Assembly: GCF_000717185.1 (NCBI RefSeq)
Contig: NZ_JNYE01000025.1
Span: 62,001 to 126,000 of the forward strand
Length of the DNA stretch: 64,000 nt
DNA from: Kitasatospora phosalacinea
Lineage (GTDB): Bacteria > Actinomycetota > Actinomycetes > Streptomycetales > Streptomycetaceae
Reading direction: 5' to 3'
In this document: positions 15,828-23,021 of the stretch, one piece after another
Layout of the letters: the number at the start of each line of letters is the position of its first letter
Numbering within the stretch: position 1 is the stretch's first letter
Translations under genes and position numbers: made by a program
Notes under the pieces: model-generated
Databases searched by the model: none
What the model saw: the letters and a program-made list of their open reading frames with translations, nothing else
Told to the model about the DNA's origin: nothing

Positions 15828-16622
15828 GTGGAGGAACTGGTGCGGGTGCCGCCGGAGGTGCGGGAGCGGTTCGCCGTTCGGTTCGGGGCCGGGGCGGGTG
15901 GGTGGTGTGACGAACTGCCCGGCCTGGTGGGTGAGTTGGCCGGACGGTGGGGACTGGAGGTGCTGGCGGCGGGCGGCGGTGGGACGTCGCGGGTGTTCCG
16001 CTGCGGGCGGGGCGGCGGGGGTGGGGCGGTGTGGCTGAAGCTGACGCCGGAGCCCGCGATCGCCCGCGAGGAGGCCGAGGCGCTGCGGGCCTGGGCGGCC
16101 GTGCCGTCGGTCGTTCCGCTGCTCGCCGCGGACCTCCCGGCCGGGGCCCTGCTGCTGGCGGACGTCTCGCCTGGCACCCGGGTGCGGCAGCTCGGCTGGC
16201 AGTTGCCCGAAGTCGCCGTCCTGCTGCGGGAGTTGCGCTCCAGCGCGGTACCGGCCGAGGAATCAGTGCTGCGGCCGCTCGCGCACCGGGTCGGTTTCGT
16301 GTTCGACCTGGCCGAGCGCCGGGGCCGGACCGGCCTGGCCGAACACCGGGCGGCGGCACTGGAGTTGGCTGCCACCGGCCCGACCGGGCTGGTGCACGGC
16401 GATCTGCACCCGTCCAACGTGCTCGTCGGCTCCGGCGGCCGCCTGGTGGCGATCGACCCGCGGCCGTCCTGGGGCGATCCGGACTTCGACGCGGTCGACT
16501 GGGTGTTGGAAGGCCCGGGCACCCTGGAGCGGCGCGTCACCGACCTGGCCGCGCTCGTCCCGGGCCTCTCCCCCGACCGCCTGCACGCCTGGTGCCGCGC
16601 CCTGGCGCCGCTCAGCGGCTGA
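15828..16622 (+). CDS. Aminoglycoside/hydroxyurea phosphotransferase-like kinase
   Basis: 264-aa kinase of the APH fold, closest in appearance to the APH(6)/hydroxyurea-resistance group (streptomycin 6-kinase type). The Brenner motif LVHGDLHPSN has the catalytic aspartate at residue 192, and the metal-binding IDPRPSWGDPDFD follows at about 209-221. The N-lobe GGGGTSRVFRC is the nucleotide-binding loop. It could inactivate an aminoglycoside or phosphorylate a small metabolite; sequence alone does not distinguish. It converges with and overlaps the TetR gene by 11 bp. Confidence 0.8.
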   Translation: MEELVRVPPEVRERFAVRFGAGAGGWCDELPGLVGELAGRWGLEVLAAGGGGTSRVFRCGRGGGGGAVWLKLTPEPAIAREEAEALRAWAAVPSVVPLLAADLPAGALLLADVSPGTRVRQLGWQLPEVAVLLRELRSSAVPAEESVLRPLAHRVGFVFDLAERRGRTGLAEHRAAALELAATGPTGLVHGDLHPSNVLVGSGGRLVAIDPRPSWGDPDFDAVDWVLEGPGTLERRVTDLAALVPGLSPDRLHAWCRALAPLSG

Positions 16623-17298
16623 CGCCGCCTCGGTACCGGCGGGCATCCGCCGCGGGGAGGGTGCGCGAGTCGGTTCGCGGGGCGGTTCGCGGGGCGAGTC
16701 CGTCCATAGCGAGGTCGACCAGGGCGGTGACGTAGGCCGGGGTGACGGGTTCGCCGAGCAGCAGGTGGCGGGCGAGCAGCGGGCTCATCAGGGCTTCGAC
16801 GGCGGTGCGGGGGTCGGCGTCGGGGCGGATCTCGCCGCGGGCGGCGGCCCGGTGCAGGAGTCGTTCGGCGCGGGCGAGGCGGTCGGCCCAGTAGGCGTCG
16901 CGGCCGCTGCGGGTCTCGGCGGTGGCGGGGGCGATGCTCAGGTGGAGCAGGGCGGGGCCCTCGGGGGTGTCGAGGAACGCGCCGAGGGCGGTGAGGAGTT
17001 GGTGCAGGTCCTCGCGCAGGCTGCCGGTGTCGGGCAGCGGCAGGGCCTGGTCGGTGTAGTCGGCGAGGGCTTCGCGCAGCAGGTCCTCGCGGGTGCCCCA
17101 GTTCCGGTAGACCGAGGTCTCGTGGACCCCGGCGGCGGCGGCGATCGCGGCGACGGTGGCGGCCTCCAGGCCGCCTTCGGCGAGCAGGCGCACGGTGGCG
17201 TCAAGCACGGCCCGGCGCATCGCGGCACCGCGGCGGCGCAGCGGGGCGGCGGGCTTGAGCTGGGGCGTCTCGTTCTGGGGCGTCTCGTCCTGGGGCAC
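16612..17298 (-). CDS. TetR-family regulator
   Basis: 228 aa. After a low-complexity start with a repeated QDETPQNETPQ motif come the helix-turn-helix (AAIAAAAGVHETSVYRNWGTREDLL, about residues 48-72) and a TetR_C domain of the kind seen in regulators of MDR dehydrogenases and transporters. GTG start. Divergent from the alcohol dehydrogenase gene, with two CAAGG-type palindromes between them, so it probably represses both. The C-terminal tail (residues 205-228) is disordered and overlaps the kinase gene end. Confidence 0.85.
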   Translation of the reverse strand: MPQDETPQNETPQLKPAAPLRRRGAAMRRAVLDATVRLLAEGGLEAATVAAIAAAAGVHETSVYRNWGTREDLLREALADYTDQALPLPDTGSLREDLHQLLTALGAFLDTPEGPALLHLSIAPATAETRSGRDAYWADRLARAERLLHRAAARGEIRPDADPRTAVEALMSPLLARHLLLGEPVTPAYVTALVDLAMDGLAPRTAPRTDSRTLPAADARRYRGGVSR

Positions 17299-17309
17299 CC
17301 CCGGAGCCT

Positions 17310-17329
17310 AACGCAAGGCTCCTTGCGTT
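17310..17329. promoter_or_regulatory. TetR operator candidate, 20-bp palindrome
   Basis: AACGCAAGG-CT-CCTTGCGTT, a perfect 9-2-9 inverted repeat located 12 bp upstream of the TetR GTG start. Confidence 0.75.
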
Positions 17330-17358
17330 GCAGCGGGCCGCGACGTAGCCTCGGCAAT

Positions 17359-17372
17359 GCAAGTCGCCTTGC
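17359..17372. promoter_or_regulatory. Second CAAG/CTTG operator half-sites
   Basis: GCAAG-TCGC-CTTGC repeats the core of the palindrome at 17310-17329, with centres 46 bp apart, on the dehydrogenase side of the divergent intergenic region. Confidence 0.6.
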
Positions 17373-17452
17373 GATATCCCTCCGGGAGGTGTCGCGAGCG
17401 GCAACGAGGCCGAGACCGCCGACGGCTCGCCGCCGGCCGGAGAGGAGCGACC

Positions 17453-18463
17453 ATGGCGACGATGCGCGCCGTCCGCCTGCACCTGCCCACCCGCACGCTG
17501 AGCGTGGAGGAGGTGGAGCGTCCGGTGCCCGGCCCCGGCCAGGTGCTGGTGAAGGTCGAGGCGGCGGGCGTCTGCCTGTCCGACGTCCACCTGATCGAGG
17601 GCTCGCTCACCCCGCTGCACCTGCCCGGCGAGAGCGTCACGCTCGGCCATGAAGTCGCGGGCACCGTAGCCGAGTTGGGCGCCGAGTCGGGCCGCTGGCA
17701 GGTCGGCGACCGGGTGGTGCTGCAGGCCGGTGAGAAGCGCGACGGGATCACCTGGACGCGCGGCGTCGACTACGACGGCGGCTGGGCCGAGTACGCGCTG
17801 GCCCGGGTCGACACGCTGTTCGCGCTGCCCGACTCGATCCCGTTCGAACAGGGCTCGATCATCCCGGACGCGGTCTCCACCCCGTGGGGCGCGGTGACCA
17901 CCACCGGCGGCGTCCGCCCGGCCGAGCCGGTCGGCGTCTGGGGCGTCGGCGGCCTCGGCGCGCACGGCGTGCAGCTGCTGCGCGCGATCGGCGCCCACCC
18001 GATCGTCGCCGTCGACCCGGCGCCCGCCGCCCGCGAGCGCGCCCTCGCCTTCGGCGCGGACCTCGCGCTGGACTCCGCCGACCCCGAGCTCGCCGCGAAG
18101 ATCGGCGCGGCCACCGGCGGGGCGGGCCTGGCCGCGGCGTTCGACTTCGCCGGGGTGCCCGCCGTCCGCGAGCAGGCCGTGAAGGTGCTCGGCGCGCACG
18201 GCCGCCTGGTGCTGGTCGGGCTGACCGACCAGCCGCTGACGCTCACCGACAGCATCCGCTTCTCGTACCTGCAGCAGCAGATCCTCGGCCACTACGGCTC
18301 CGAGGAGGAGGCCGTCCCGCAGCTGATCGCCCTCGCCGCGGGCGGCCGCCTGGACTTCTCCCGCTCCGTCAGCGAGGTCCTCCCGCTGGAGCGGGCCGCC
18401 GAGGCGGTCGAGCGCCTGCACAGCAAGCAGGGCAACCCGATCCGCCTGATCCTCAAGCCCTGA
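17453..18463 (+). CDS. Medium-chain alcohol dehydrogenase, zinc-dependent type
   Basis: 336-aa MDR-superfamily dehydrogenase. The catalytic domain shows AAGVCLSDVHLIEG (zinc-ligand cysteine) and GHEVAGTVAELG; the nucleotide-binding domain has GVGGLGAHGVQL near residues 162-173. The structural-zinc four-cysteine lobe is missing, which suggests a subgroup with only the catalytic zinc. An AGAGGAG site precedes the ATG at 17453. Likely controlled by the divergent TetR through the paired palindromes. Substrate unknown. Confidence 0.88.
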   Translation: MATMRAVRLHLPTRTLSVEEVERPVPGPGQVLVKVEAAGVCLSDVHLIEGSLTPLHLPGESVTLGHEVAGTVAELGAESGRWQVGDRVVLQAGEKRDGITWTRGVDYDGGWAEYALARVDTLFALPDSIPFEQGSIIPDAVSTPWGAVTTTGGVRPAEPVGVWGVGGLGAHGVQLLRAIGAHPIVAVDPAPAARERALAFGADLALDSADPELAAKIGAATGGAGLAAAFDFAGVPAVREQAVKVLGAHGRLVLVGLTDQPLTLTDSIRFSYLQQQILGHYGSEEEAVPQLIALAAGGRLDFSRSVSEVLPLERAAEAVERLHSKQGNPIRLILKP

Positions 18464-18496
18464 CCCTCAGGCCCTGACCCTCAAGCCCTGACCCTC
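18455..18496. repeat. 14-bp tandem repeat, three copies, at a convergent gene junction
   Basis: Three units of ARGCCCTGACCCTC start inside the last codons of the dehydrogenase and run to the end of the convergent HEAT-repeat gene. The dehydrogenase stop TGA lies in the first unit. Confidence 0.85.
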
Positions 18497-18890
18497 AGGC
18501 CCCGGCCACTCGCCGACCGCCCGTCCGCGAGAGCCGGACACGGGGCCGTCCGCCGGTGGACGACCCCGCCCGGCAGGTACCAGCCCGCCTTCTTCCGAAC
18601 GGCCGAACGGCCGGGCTCGGGTCGTCCGCGCGGGCGGCGCGCAGGGCGGCGAGCGCCCGGGGCTCGGTGTGGACGGACTTGCCCGCCAACTCGACGGCCC
18701 GGGAGCGGACCTGCGGGTCGGGGTCGTCGGCCAGGTGCCGCAGCGCGGGCGCAAGGACCCGGTCGGCGCCCGGCCCGCAGACGCCCTCCTTGCAGCGGCC
18801 GCAGGCCAGGGCGAACGCGGCCGTCCTGACCCGGGCGCGGCGGGGTGGCGCCCCGGCCCGTTCGGGTGCCGCGTGGTTCGGGGGTTTCAC
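18481..18890 (-). pseudogene. HEAT-repeat-like small protein gene broken by an 8-bp duplication
   Basis: Reading from the GTG at 18890, the protein has a VRTAAFALACGRCKEGVCG segment and then HEAT-like helices (VLAPALRHLADDPDPQVRSRAVELAGKSV, LAALRAARADDPSPAVR). At 18595-18610 the octamer CCGAACGG (top strand) occurs twice in tandem. This shifts the frame after DPSPAVR. Removing one octamer would restore DPSPAVRKKAGWYLPGGVVHRRTAP in the second frame, which continues the HEAT pattern and runs to a stop at 18481. As sequenced, translation ends at 18495 with an unrelated tail. Either a recent slip mutation or a sequencing error. Confidence 0.65.
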
Positions 18891-18923
18891 CGGTCACGTC
18901 CCGCATCGTAGGGCGGCCCGCCG

Positions 18924-20129
18924 TCAGGCCGGTTCCGCGAGGGCCGGGGCGGGGGCCGGGCGGTGCCAGGTGGCGATCCACAGGGCGGTGAGGGCGGCGG
19001 CCGCGCCCGCGGCGGCCATCGCGGGGCCGGTGCCGGTGAGGGCGGCGGCGGTGCCGAAGAGCGCCGGGCCGAGGCCCTGGAGGGTCATGTTGCCGGAGCC
19101 GAGCAGGGTGAACGCCTGGCCCCGGCCGTCCGCGGGCAGCGCGTCCAGGAAGCGGCGCTGCAGCCCGAGCGCGTAGGCGAAGCCGCAGCCGGCGGCCAGC
19201 AGCGCGGCCGCGCACAGCGGCAGCGGGGCGGGGAGGGCGAAGACCAGCAGCGGCAGGCCCATCAGGGCGGCCAGCGGCACCACCAGGCGCTCCCGGGTGG
19301 CGGGGGCGGCGAAGCGGCCGACCAGCAGGTCGCCGACCAGCATCCCGACCGGCAGGCAGGCCAGCAGGAAGCCGTACCCGCCCGCCGGGAAGCCCCGCGC
19401 CCCGGCGTACGCGACGACCAGCGACTCGGCGCCGGTCACCGCGGCGGACGGCAGCCACTGGGCGAGCAGCAGGCGGCGGACGGCGGTGCTGCGCAGCAGG
19501 TCGCCGTTGCCGCGCCAGCTCTGCCGGAGCACCGGACCGGCGGCCCGCCGCGGCGGCGGCAGGTCGGGCAGGCGCAGCCGGATCGCGAGGGCGTTGGCGA
19601 CGTGCAGCCCGGCGGCGGCCAGCAGGGCGCCGCGCGGGCCGAGCAGGGCGACCGTGACGCCGCCGCCCGCCAGGCCGAGCAACTGGGCGCCGGAGGCCGC
19701 GACCTGGGTCAGCGAGCGGCCCAGCACGTAGGCGTCCCCCCGCAGGGTCTCCGCGACCAGGCGGCTGGAGGCCCCGTTGAACACCGGGGTGAGCACCGCG
19801 ACCGCGCCCACCAGCAGCAGGCTCGCCGCGACCGGCAGCCGGACCAGGGCGAGCAGCGCGGCGGCGGCCGCGTCCAGCAGGTAGCCGGCGGTGATCAGCA
19901 GCCGGGGGCGCAGGCTGTCGGTGAGCGAGCCCAGCAGCATCGAGCCGAGCAGTTGCGGCAGGAACCCGATCCCGAAGGCGAGGGCGCTCAGCAGTGCGGA
20001 GCCGGTGCCCGCGTAGATCAGCACGGCCAGGGTGGTGATCCGCAGCGAGTCCCCGACGATGCCGAGGGTGCGGGTGGTGAACAGCAGCCGGAAGCGCGGG
20101 TCGGCCAGCACCTCGCGATAGGTCGTCAT
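18924..20129 (-). CDS. MFS transporter
   Basis: 401-aa major facilitator with about twelve hydrophobic segments. The loop between helices 2 and 3 is GSLTDSLRPR, matching the MFS G-x-L-x-D-R-x-G-R-R-type motif in degenerate form. It resembles the actinobacterial drug/unknown exporter group. Start ATG at 20129. It is divergent from a DUF5937/ArsR-type regulator, and a 21-bp direct repeat between them is a probable control site. Substrate unknown. Confidence 0.85.
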   Translation of the reverse strand: MTTYREVLADPRFRLLFTTRTLGIVGDSLRITTLAVLIYAGTGSALLSALAFGIGFLPQLLGSMLLGSLTDSLRPRLLITAGYLLDAAAAALLALVRLPVAASLLLVGAVAVLTPVFNGASSRLVAETLRGDAYVLGRSLTQVAASGAQLLGLAGGGVTVALLGPRGALLAAAGLHVANALAIRLRLPDLPPPRRAAGPVLRQSWRGNGDLLRSTAVRRLLLAQWLPSAAVTGAESLVVAYAGARGFPAGGYGFLLACLPVGMLVGDLLVGRFAAPATRERLVVPLAALMGLPLLVFALPAPLPLCAAALLAAGCGFAYALGLQRRFLDALPADGRGQAFTLLGSGNMTLQGLGPALFGTAAALTGTGPAMAAAGAAAALTALWIATWHRPAPAPALAEPA

Positions 20130-20185
20130 GGGCGCGAGCCTGGCGCCCGGACCCCCGCGCGGGCGAGAGATTCGTCCCTGGACGT

Positions 20186-20238
20186 AAGGTCGTGCGGTCG
20201 CGGGGTTGCCAGGCCACAAGGCCGTACGGTCGCGGGGT
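20186..20238. promoter_or_regulatory. Direct-repeat operator candidate between MFS and regulator genes
   Basis: Two 21-bp copies, AAGGTCGTGCGGTCGCGGGGT (20186) and the same with two changes (20218), start 32 bp apart, close to three helical turns. They lie between the two divergent starts. Confidence 0.55.
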
Positions 20239-20264
20239 CGCGGGTGGGCCGGAGGAGGCAGCGG

Positions 20265-21248
20265 GTGCTGAGGTACGAGGTCGGCGCGGAGGACCTGGCG
20301 CGCAGCCGTTTCGCGCTCTCCCCCGCGTTCGAACTCGCCAACCTGCTGCGGCTGCTGGACCGCGGCGGCGAGCGGGCGCTGCCGCCGGGGTGGCGGGAGC
20401 GGCTGCGGCCCGCGTTCCTGCGGCTGCGGGCGGACCCGGCGGTGCGGGCGGTCCTCGCGCTGCACAACCCGCGGTTCGGGGCGGACTTCATCGCCATCCC
20501 GCCCCGCGGCATGGACCAGACCTGGGACGACGACCTGGCCGCGATCCGGGCCGCCCCGCCGGAGCTCGCCCGGGCCGAGATCCGCGCCTGCCTGGCGGCC
20601 CGGCCCGAGACGGACGGCGCGGCCCGGGCGGTGCTGGCCGCGCCGGACGCCGTCCGGCGGGTCGCCGAGGCGCTGGACCTGGCCTGGCACGAGCTGCTGG
20701 CCCGGGACTGGCCGCAACTGCGGGCGCTGTGCGAGCGCGACGTGGTGCACCGGGCGGGCGAGTTGGGCCAGCGCGGCTGGGCGGCGGCGCTGGCCGGGCT
20801 GCACGAGAACGTCCGCTGGCGGGACGGCGGCATCGACGTCCCGCCGTTCGACGCCGCCACCACCTACCCGCTGCGCGGCGCCGGGCTGCTGCTGGTGCCC
20901 TCGGTGTTCGTCTGGCCCGGCGTCGCCGCGCACCACGAGGAGCCCTGGCCCTGCACCCTGATCTACCCGGCCCGCGGCATCTCCGCCCTGTGGGAGCGCG
21001 GCGCCGCCGTCCCGCCCGACGCCCTCGCCGCGCTGCTCGGCCGCTCCCGGGCCCGCGTCCTCGCCGCCCTGGACACCCCCGCCAGCACCACCCAGCTCGC
21101 CCGCGCCCTCGGCCACGCCCCCGGCGCCGTCGCCGACCACCTGGCCGTGCTGCGCGCCGCGGGCCTGCTCTCCCGGGCCCGCGCGGGCCGCTCGGTGCTC
21201 TACCGGCGCACCCCGATGGGCGACGCCCTGATCGGCTCCGCGGGCTGA
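20265..21248 (+). CDS. ArsR-like winged-helix regulator with DUF5937-type N-terminal domain
   Basis: 327-aa regulator. About 240 N-terminal residues form a domain common in streptomycete ArsR-like proteins (LSPAFELANLLRLL, HNPRFGADFIAIPP, GAGLLLVPSVFVWP). The C-terminal winged helix is STTQLARALGHAPGAVADHLAVLRAAGLLSRARAGRSVLYRRT. GTG start with GGAGGAG. Divergent from an MFS transporter gene that it probably represses. No metal-ligand cysteines are seen, so a small-molecule or protein-based signal is more likely than a metal. Confidence 0.85.
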   Translation: MLRYEVGAEDLARSRFALSPAFELANLLRLLDRGGERALPPGWRERLRPAFLRLRADPAVRAVLALHNPRFGADFIAIPPRGMDQTWDDDLAAIRAAPPELARAEIRACLAARPETDGAARAVLAAPDAVRRVAEALDLAWHELLARDWPQLRALCERDVVHRAGELGQRGWAAALAGLHENVRWRDGGIDVPPFDAATTYPLRGAGLLLVPSVFVWPGVAAHHEEPWPCTLIYPARGISALWERGAAVPPDALAALLGRSRARVLAALDTPASTTQLARALGHAPGAVADHLAVLRAAGLLSRARAGRSVLYRRTPMGDALIGSAG

Positions 21249-21279
21249 ACCCGGCGGCGGCCGGCGGGACTTGCCGGAC

Positions 21280-21310
21280 TTGCCTTGGAGCGGACTCCAA
21301 CTCCTAGGCT
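21280..21310 (+). promoter_or_regulatory. MerR-type promoter with 19-bp spacer
   Basis: -35 TTGCCT (21280-21285) and -10 TAGGCT (21305-21310) are separated by 19 bp instead of 17. The spacer region carries the dyad TTGGAG-CGGA-CTCCAA (21285-21300). This geometry is characteristic of promoters activated by MerR-family proteins, which untwist an over-long spacer. No merR gene is in the window. Confidence 0.75.
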
Positions 21311-21375
21311 CACAGCCGTTCGCACCGCGGCCGCGGCCACGGCCACCAGCAGCCCCAGGACCTCAGGAGCCCCCC

Positions 21376-21879
21376 ATGAACACCGCCACCGCCACCGCCG
21401 TCCCCGCCGACACCGCCACCACCCGCCAGGAGCGCCTCGACCACGGCCTGGAGGTCCTCCGCGGCATCGACGGCGACGCAGGCACCGACGTGCTCGCCTC
21501 CCTCGCCGACGTCTCCCCCGAACTCGCCCACCAGGTCGCCGCCTGGGGCTTCGGCGAGATCTACGCCCGCCCCGCCCTCCCGCCCCGCGAGCGCCAGTTG
21601 GTCACCCTCGGCATGCTCACCGCCCTCGGCGGCTGCGAGCCCCAGCTCCGCGTCCACGTCAACGCCTCCCTCAACGTCGGCCTCACCCCCCAGGAGATCG
21701 TCGAGGCGCTGCTCCACTCCGCCGTCTACTGCGGCTTCCCCCGCGCACTGAACGCGACCTTCGCCGCCAAGCAGGTCTTCGCCGAGCGCGGCCTGCTCCC
21801 CGTCGCCCCCGCCACTCCTCCCGCCCCCGCCGCCGCTCCCACCGCGACCGCCGCGACCGCCGCGACCGCCGCCGTCTGA
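21376..21879 (+). CDS. Carboxymuconolactone decarboxylase family protein
   Basis: 167-aa protein of the CMD/PcaC-like family: RQLVTLGMLTALGGCEPQLRVHVNASLNVGLTPQEIVEALLHSAVYCGFPRALNA covers the conserved core. The AhpD-type CxxC redox pair is absent, so a decarboxylase/hydrolase-like or unassigned role is more likely than peroxidase. The last 25 residues are an Ala/Pro/Thr low-complexity tail. CAGGAG precedes the ATG. Its promoter looks MerR-controlled; in actinobacteria such CMD genes are often paired with a short-chain or aldo-keto reductase regulon. Confidence 0.85.
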   Translation: MNTATATAVPADTATTRQERLDHGLEVLRGIDGDAGTDVLASLADVSPELAHQVAAWGFGEIYARPALPPRERQLVTLGMLTALGGCEPQLRVHVNASLNVGLTPQEIVEALLHSAVYCGFPRALNATFAAKQVFAERGLLPVAPATPPAPAAAPTATAATAATAAV

Positions 21880-21998
21880 ACGTCCTTCCGCCGTTCCGGT
21901 GGCGGGGCCCGGGCCCCGCGTCGCGTCGGCCCGGCCCGCCGAGCGGGCCCGGCTAGCGTCGGGCGGACCCGTTCCCCCTCGGCAGGAAGCTGCGGCCC

Positions 21999-22859
21999 AT
22001 GACTCCCTCCGGCTACGACCTCGGCCTGTACGGCCAGGGACTGTTCGACACCGACGACGACGCGAGGAACCGGCGGGCGCTCCAGGACCTGTCCGGCTCC
22101 GGTTTCACCAGCCTGGTCCTGTTCACCCTGCACGTGCACCCGAGCGGCGACCTCTACCTGGGCGACAACGTGATCGCCCGGGACGGCGTCGTCGTCTACC
22201 GCTGGAAGGACACCCAGGACCCGTCCTTCCCCGCCCTGGTCAGGGGCTTGCGGGCGGGCGGCTTCCGCACCGTGCTGTTCTCGATCGGGTTCGGCGGCCC
22301 GCCCGCCCCCGAGGACTGGCAGCACATCCAGGACCTGCTGGACCACGGCAAGGCCGGGGTGCTGGTGGCGAACTTCAAGGCCGTGGCGGCGTGGACGGGC
22401 GTGGACGGTTTCGACTTCGACTGCGAGGAGGACGTCCGGGTCGGCACCATCGCCACCATGACCACCGAACTCGTCAAGGTCGCACCGGGCGGGGTGGTCA
22501 CCTACTGCCCGTACAACCGGACGCAGTGGTGGGTCGACTGCCTGGCGGAGGTCCGCCGCGCCCGCGGCACCCAACTGGTGCGCGGGCTCAACCTCCAGGT
22601 CTACGGCGGGGCCGACCCCGTCGAGTGGATCTCCGCGCTCACCGCGGCGAAGGACCGCACCGGCGTCGCCGACCCCGCCGCGTTCCTGTCGGCCGGACAG
22701 TCCGTGAGCCCGCCGGCCGAGCTCACCGAGGAGTTCGCCGAGTACGGCCGGGCCGGGCTGAGGGCCGGTTTCCTCTGGCAGTACGGCCGCTTCGAGCTGC
22801 CCGCGCGCGACTACGCGAAGGCCGTACTGGCCGGTCTGTCGGAGCGTTCCCACCCGTAG
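21999..22859 (+). CDS. GH18-like TIM-barrel protein without signal peptide
   Basis: 286 aa. The motif VDGFDFDCEED (about residues 137-147) fits the GH18 chitinase active-site signature DxxDxDxE exactly, with the catalytic glutamate present. The preceding strand FRTVLFSIGFGG fits the SxGG region of GH18 barrels. There is no signal peptide, unlike secreted chitinases, so the protein should be cytoplasmic unless exported by another route. It could be a chitinase-like hydrolase on imported oligosaccharides, or an endoglycosidase or lectin-like relative. GGAAG precedes the ATG. Short for a chitinase, with no insertion domain. Confidence 0.65.
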   Translation: MTPSGYDLGLYGQGLFDTDDDARNRRALQDLSGSGFTSLVLFTLHVHPSGDLYLGDNVIARDGVVVYRWKDTQDPSFPALVRGLRAGGFRTVLFSIGFGGPPAPEDWQHIQDLLDHGKAGVLVANFKAVAAWTGVDGFDFDCEEDVRVGTIATMTTELVKVAPGGVVTYCPYNRTQWWVDCLAEVRRARGTQLVRGLNLQVYGGADPVEWISALTAAKDRTGVADPAAFLSAGQSVSPPAELTEEFAEYGRAGLRAGFLWQYGRFELPARDYAKAVLAGLSERSHP

Positions 22860-23021
22860 GGGCCGGGGGCGGTCGGGTTTCATCACGTCTCCACAACTGA
22901 TCTTGCGTCAATCTGTATCTTTTTTGCACACACCCGTGGACTTCCTGCTGTGCTGCGCCCTACGCTCGGCACGCCCGGCCACCACCCGGGCCCTTCCCCC
23001 ATGCAGGAAGCACGGTCACCC

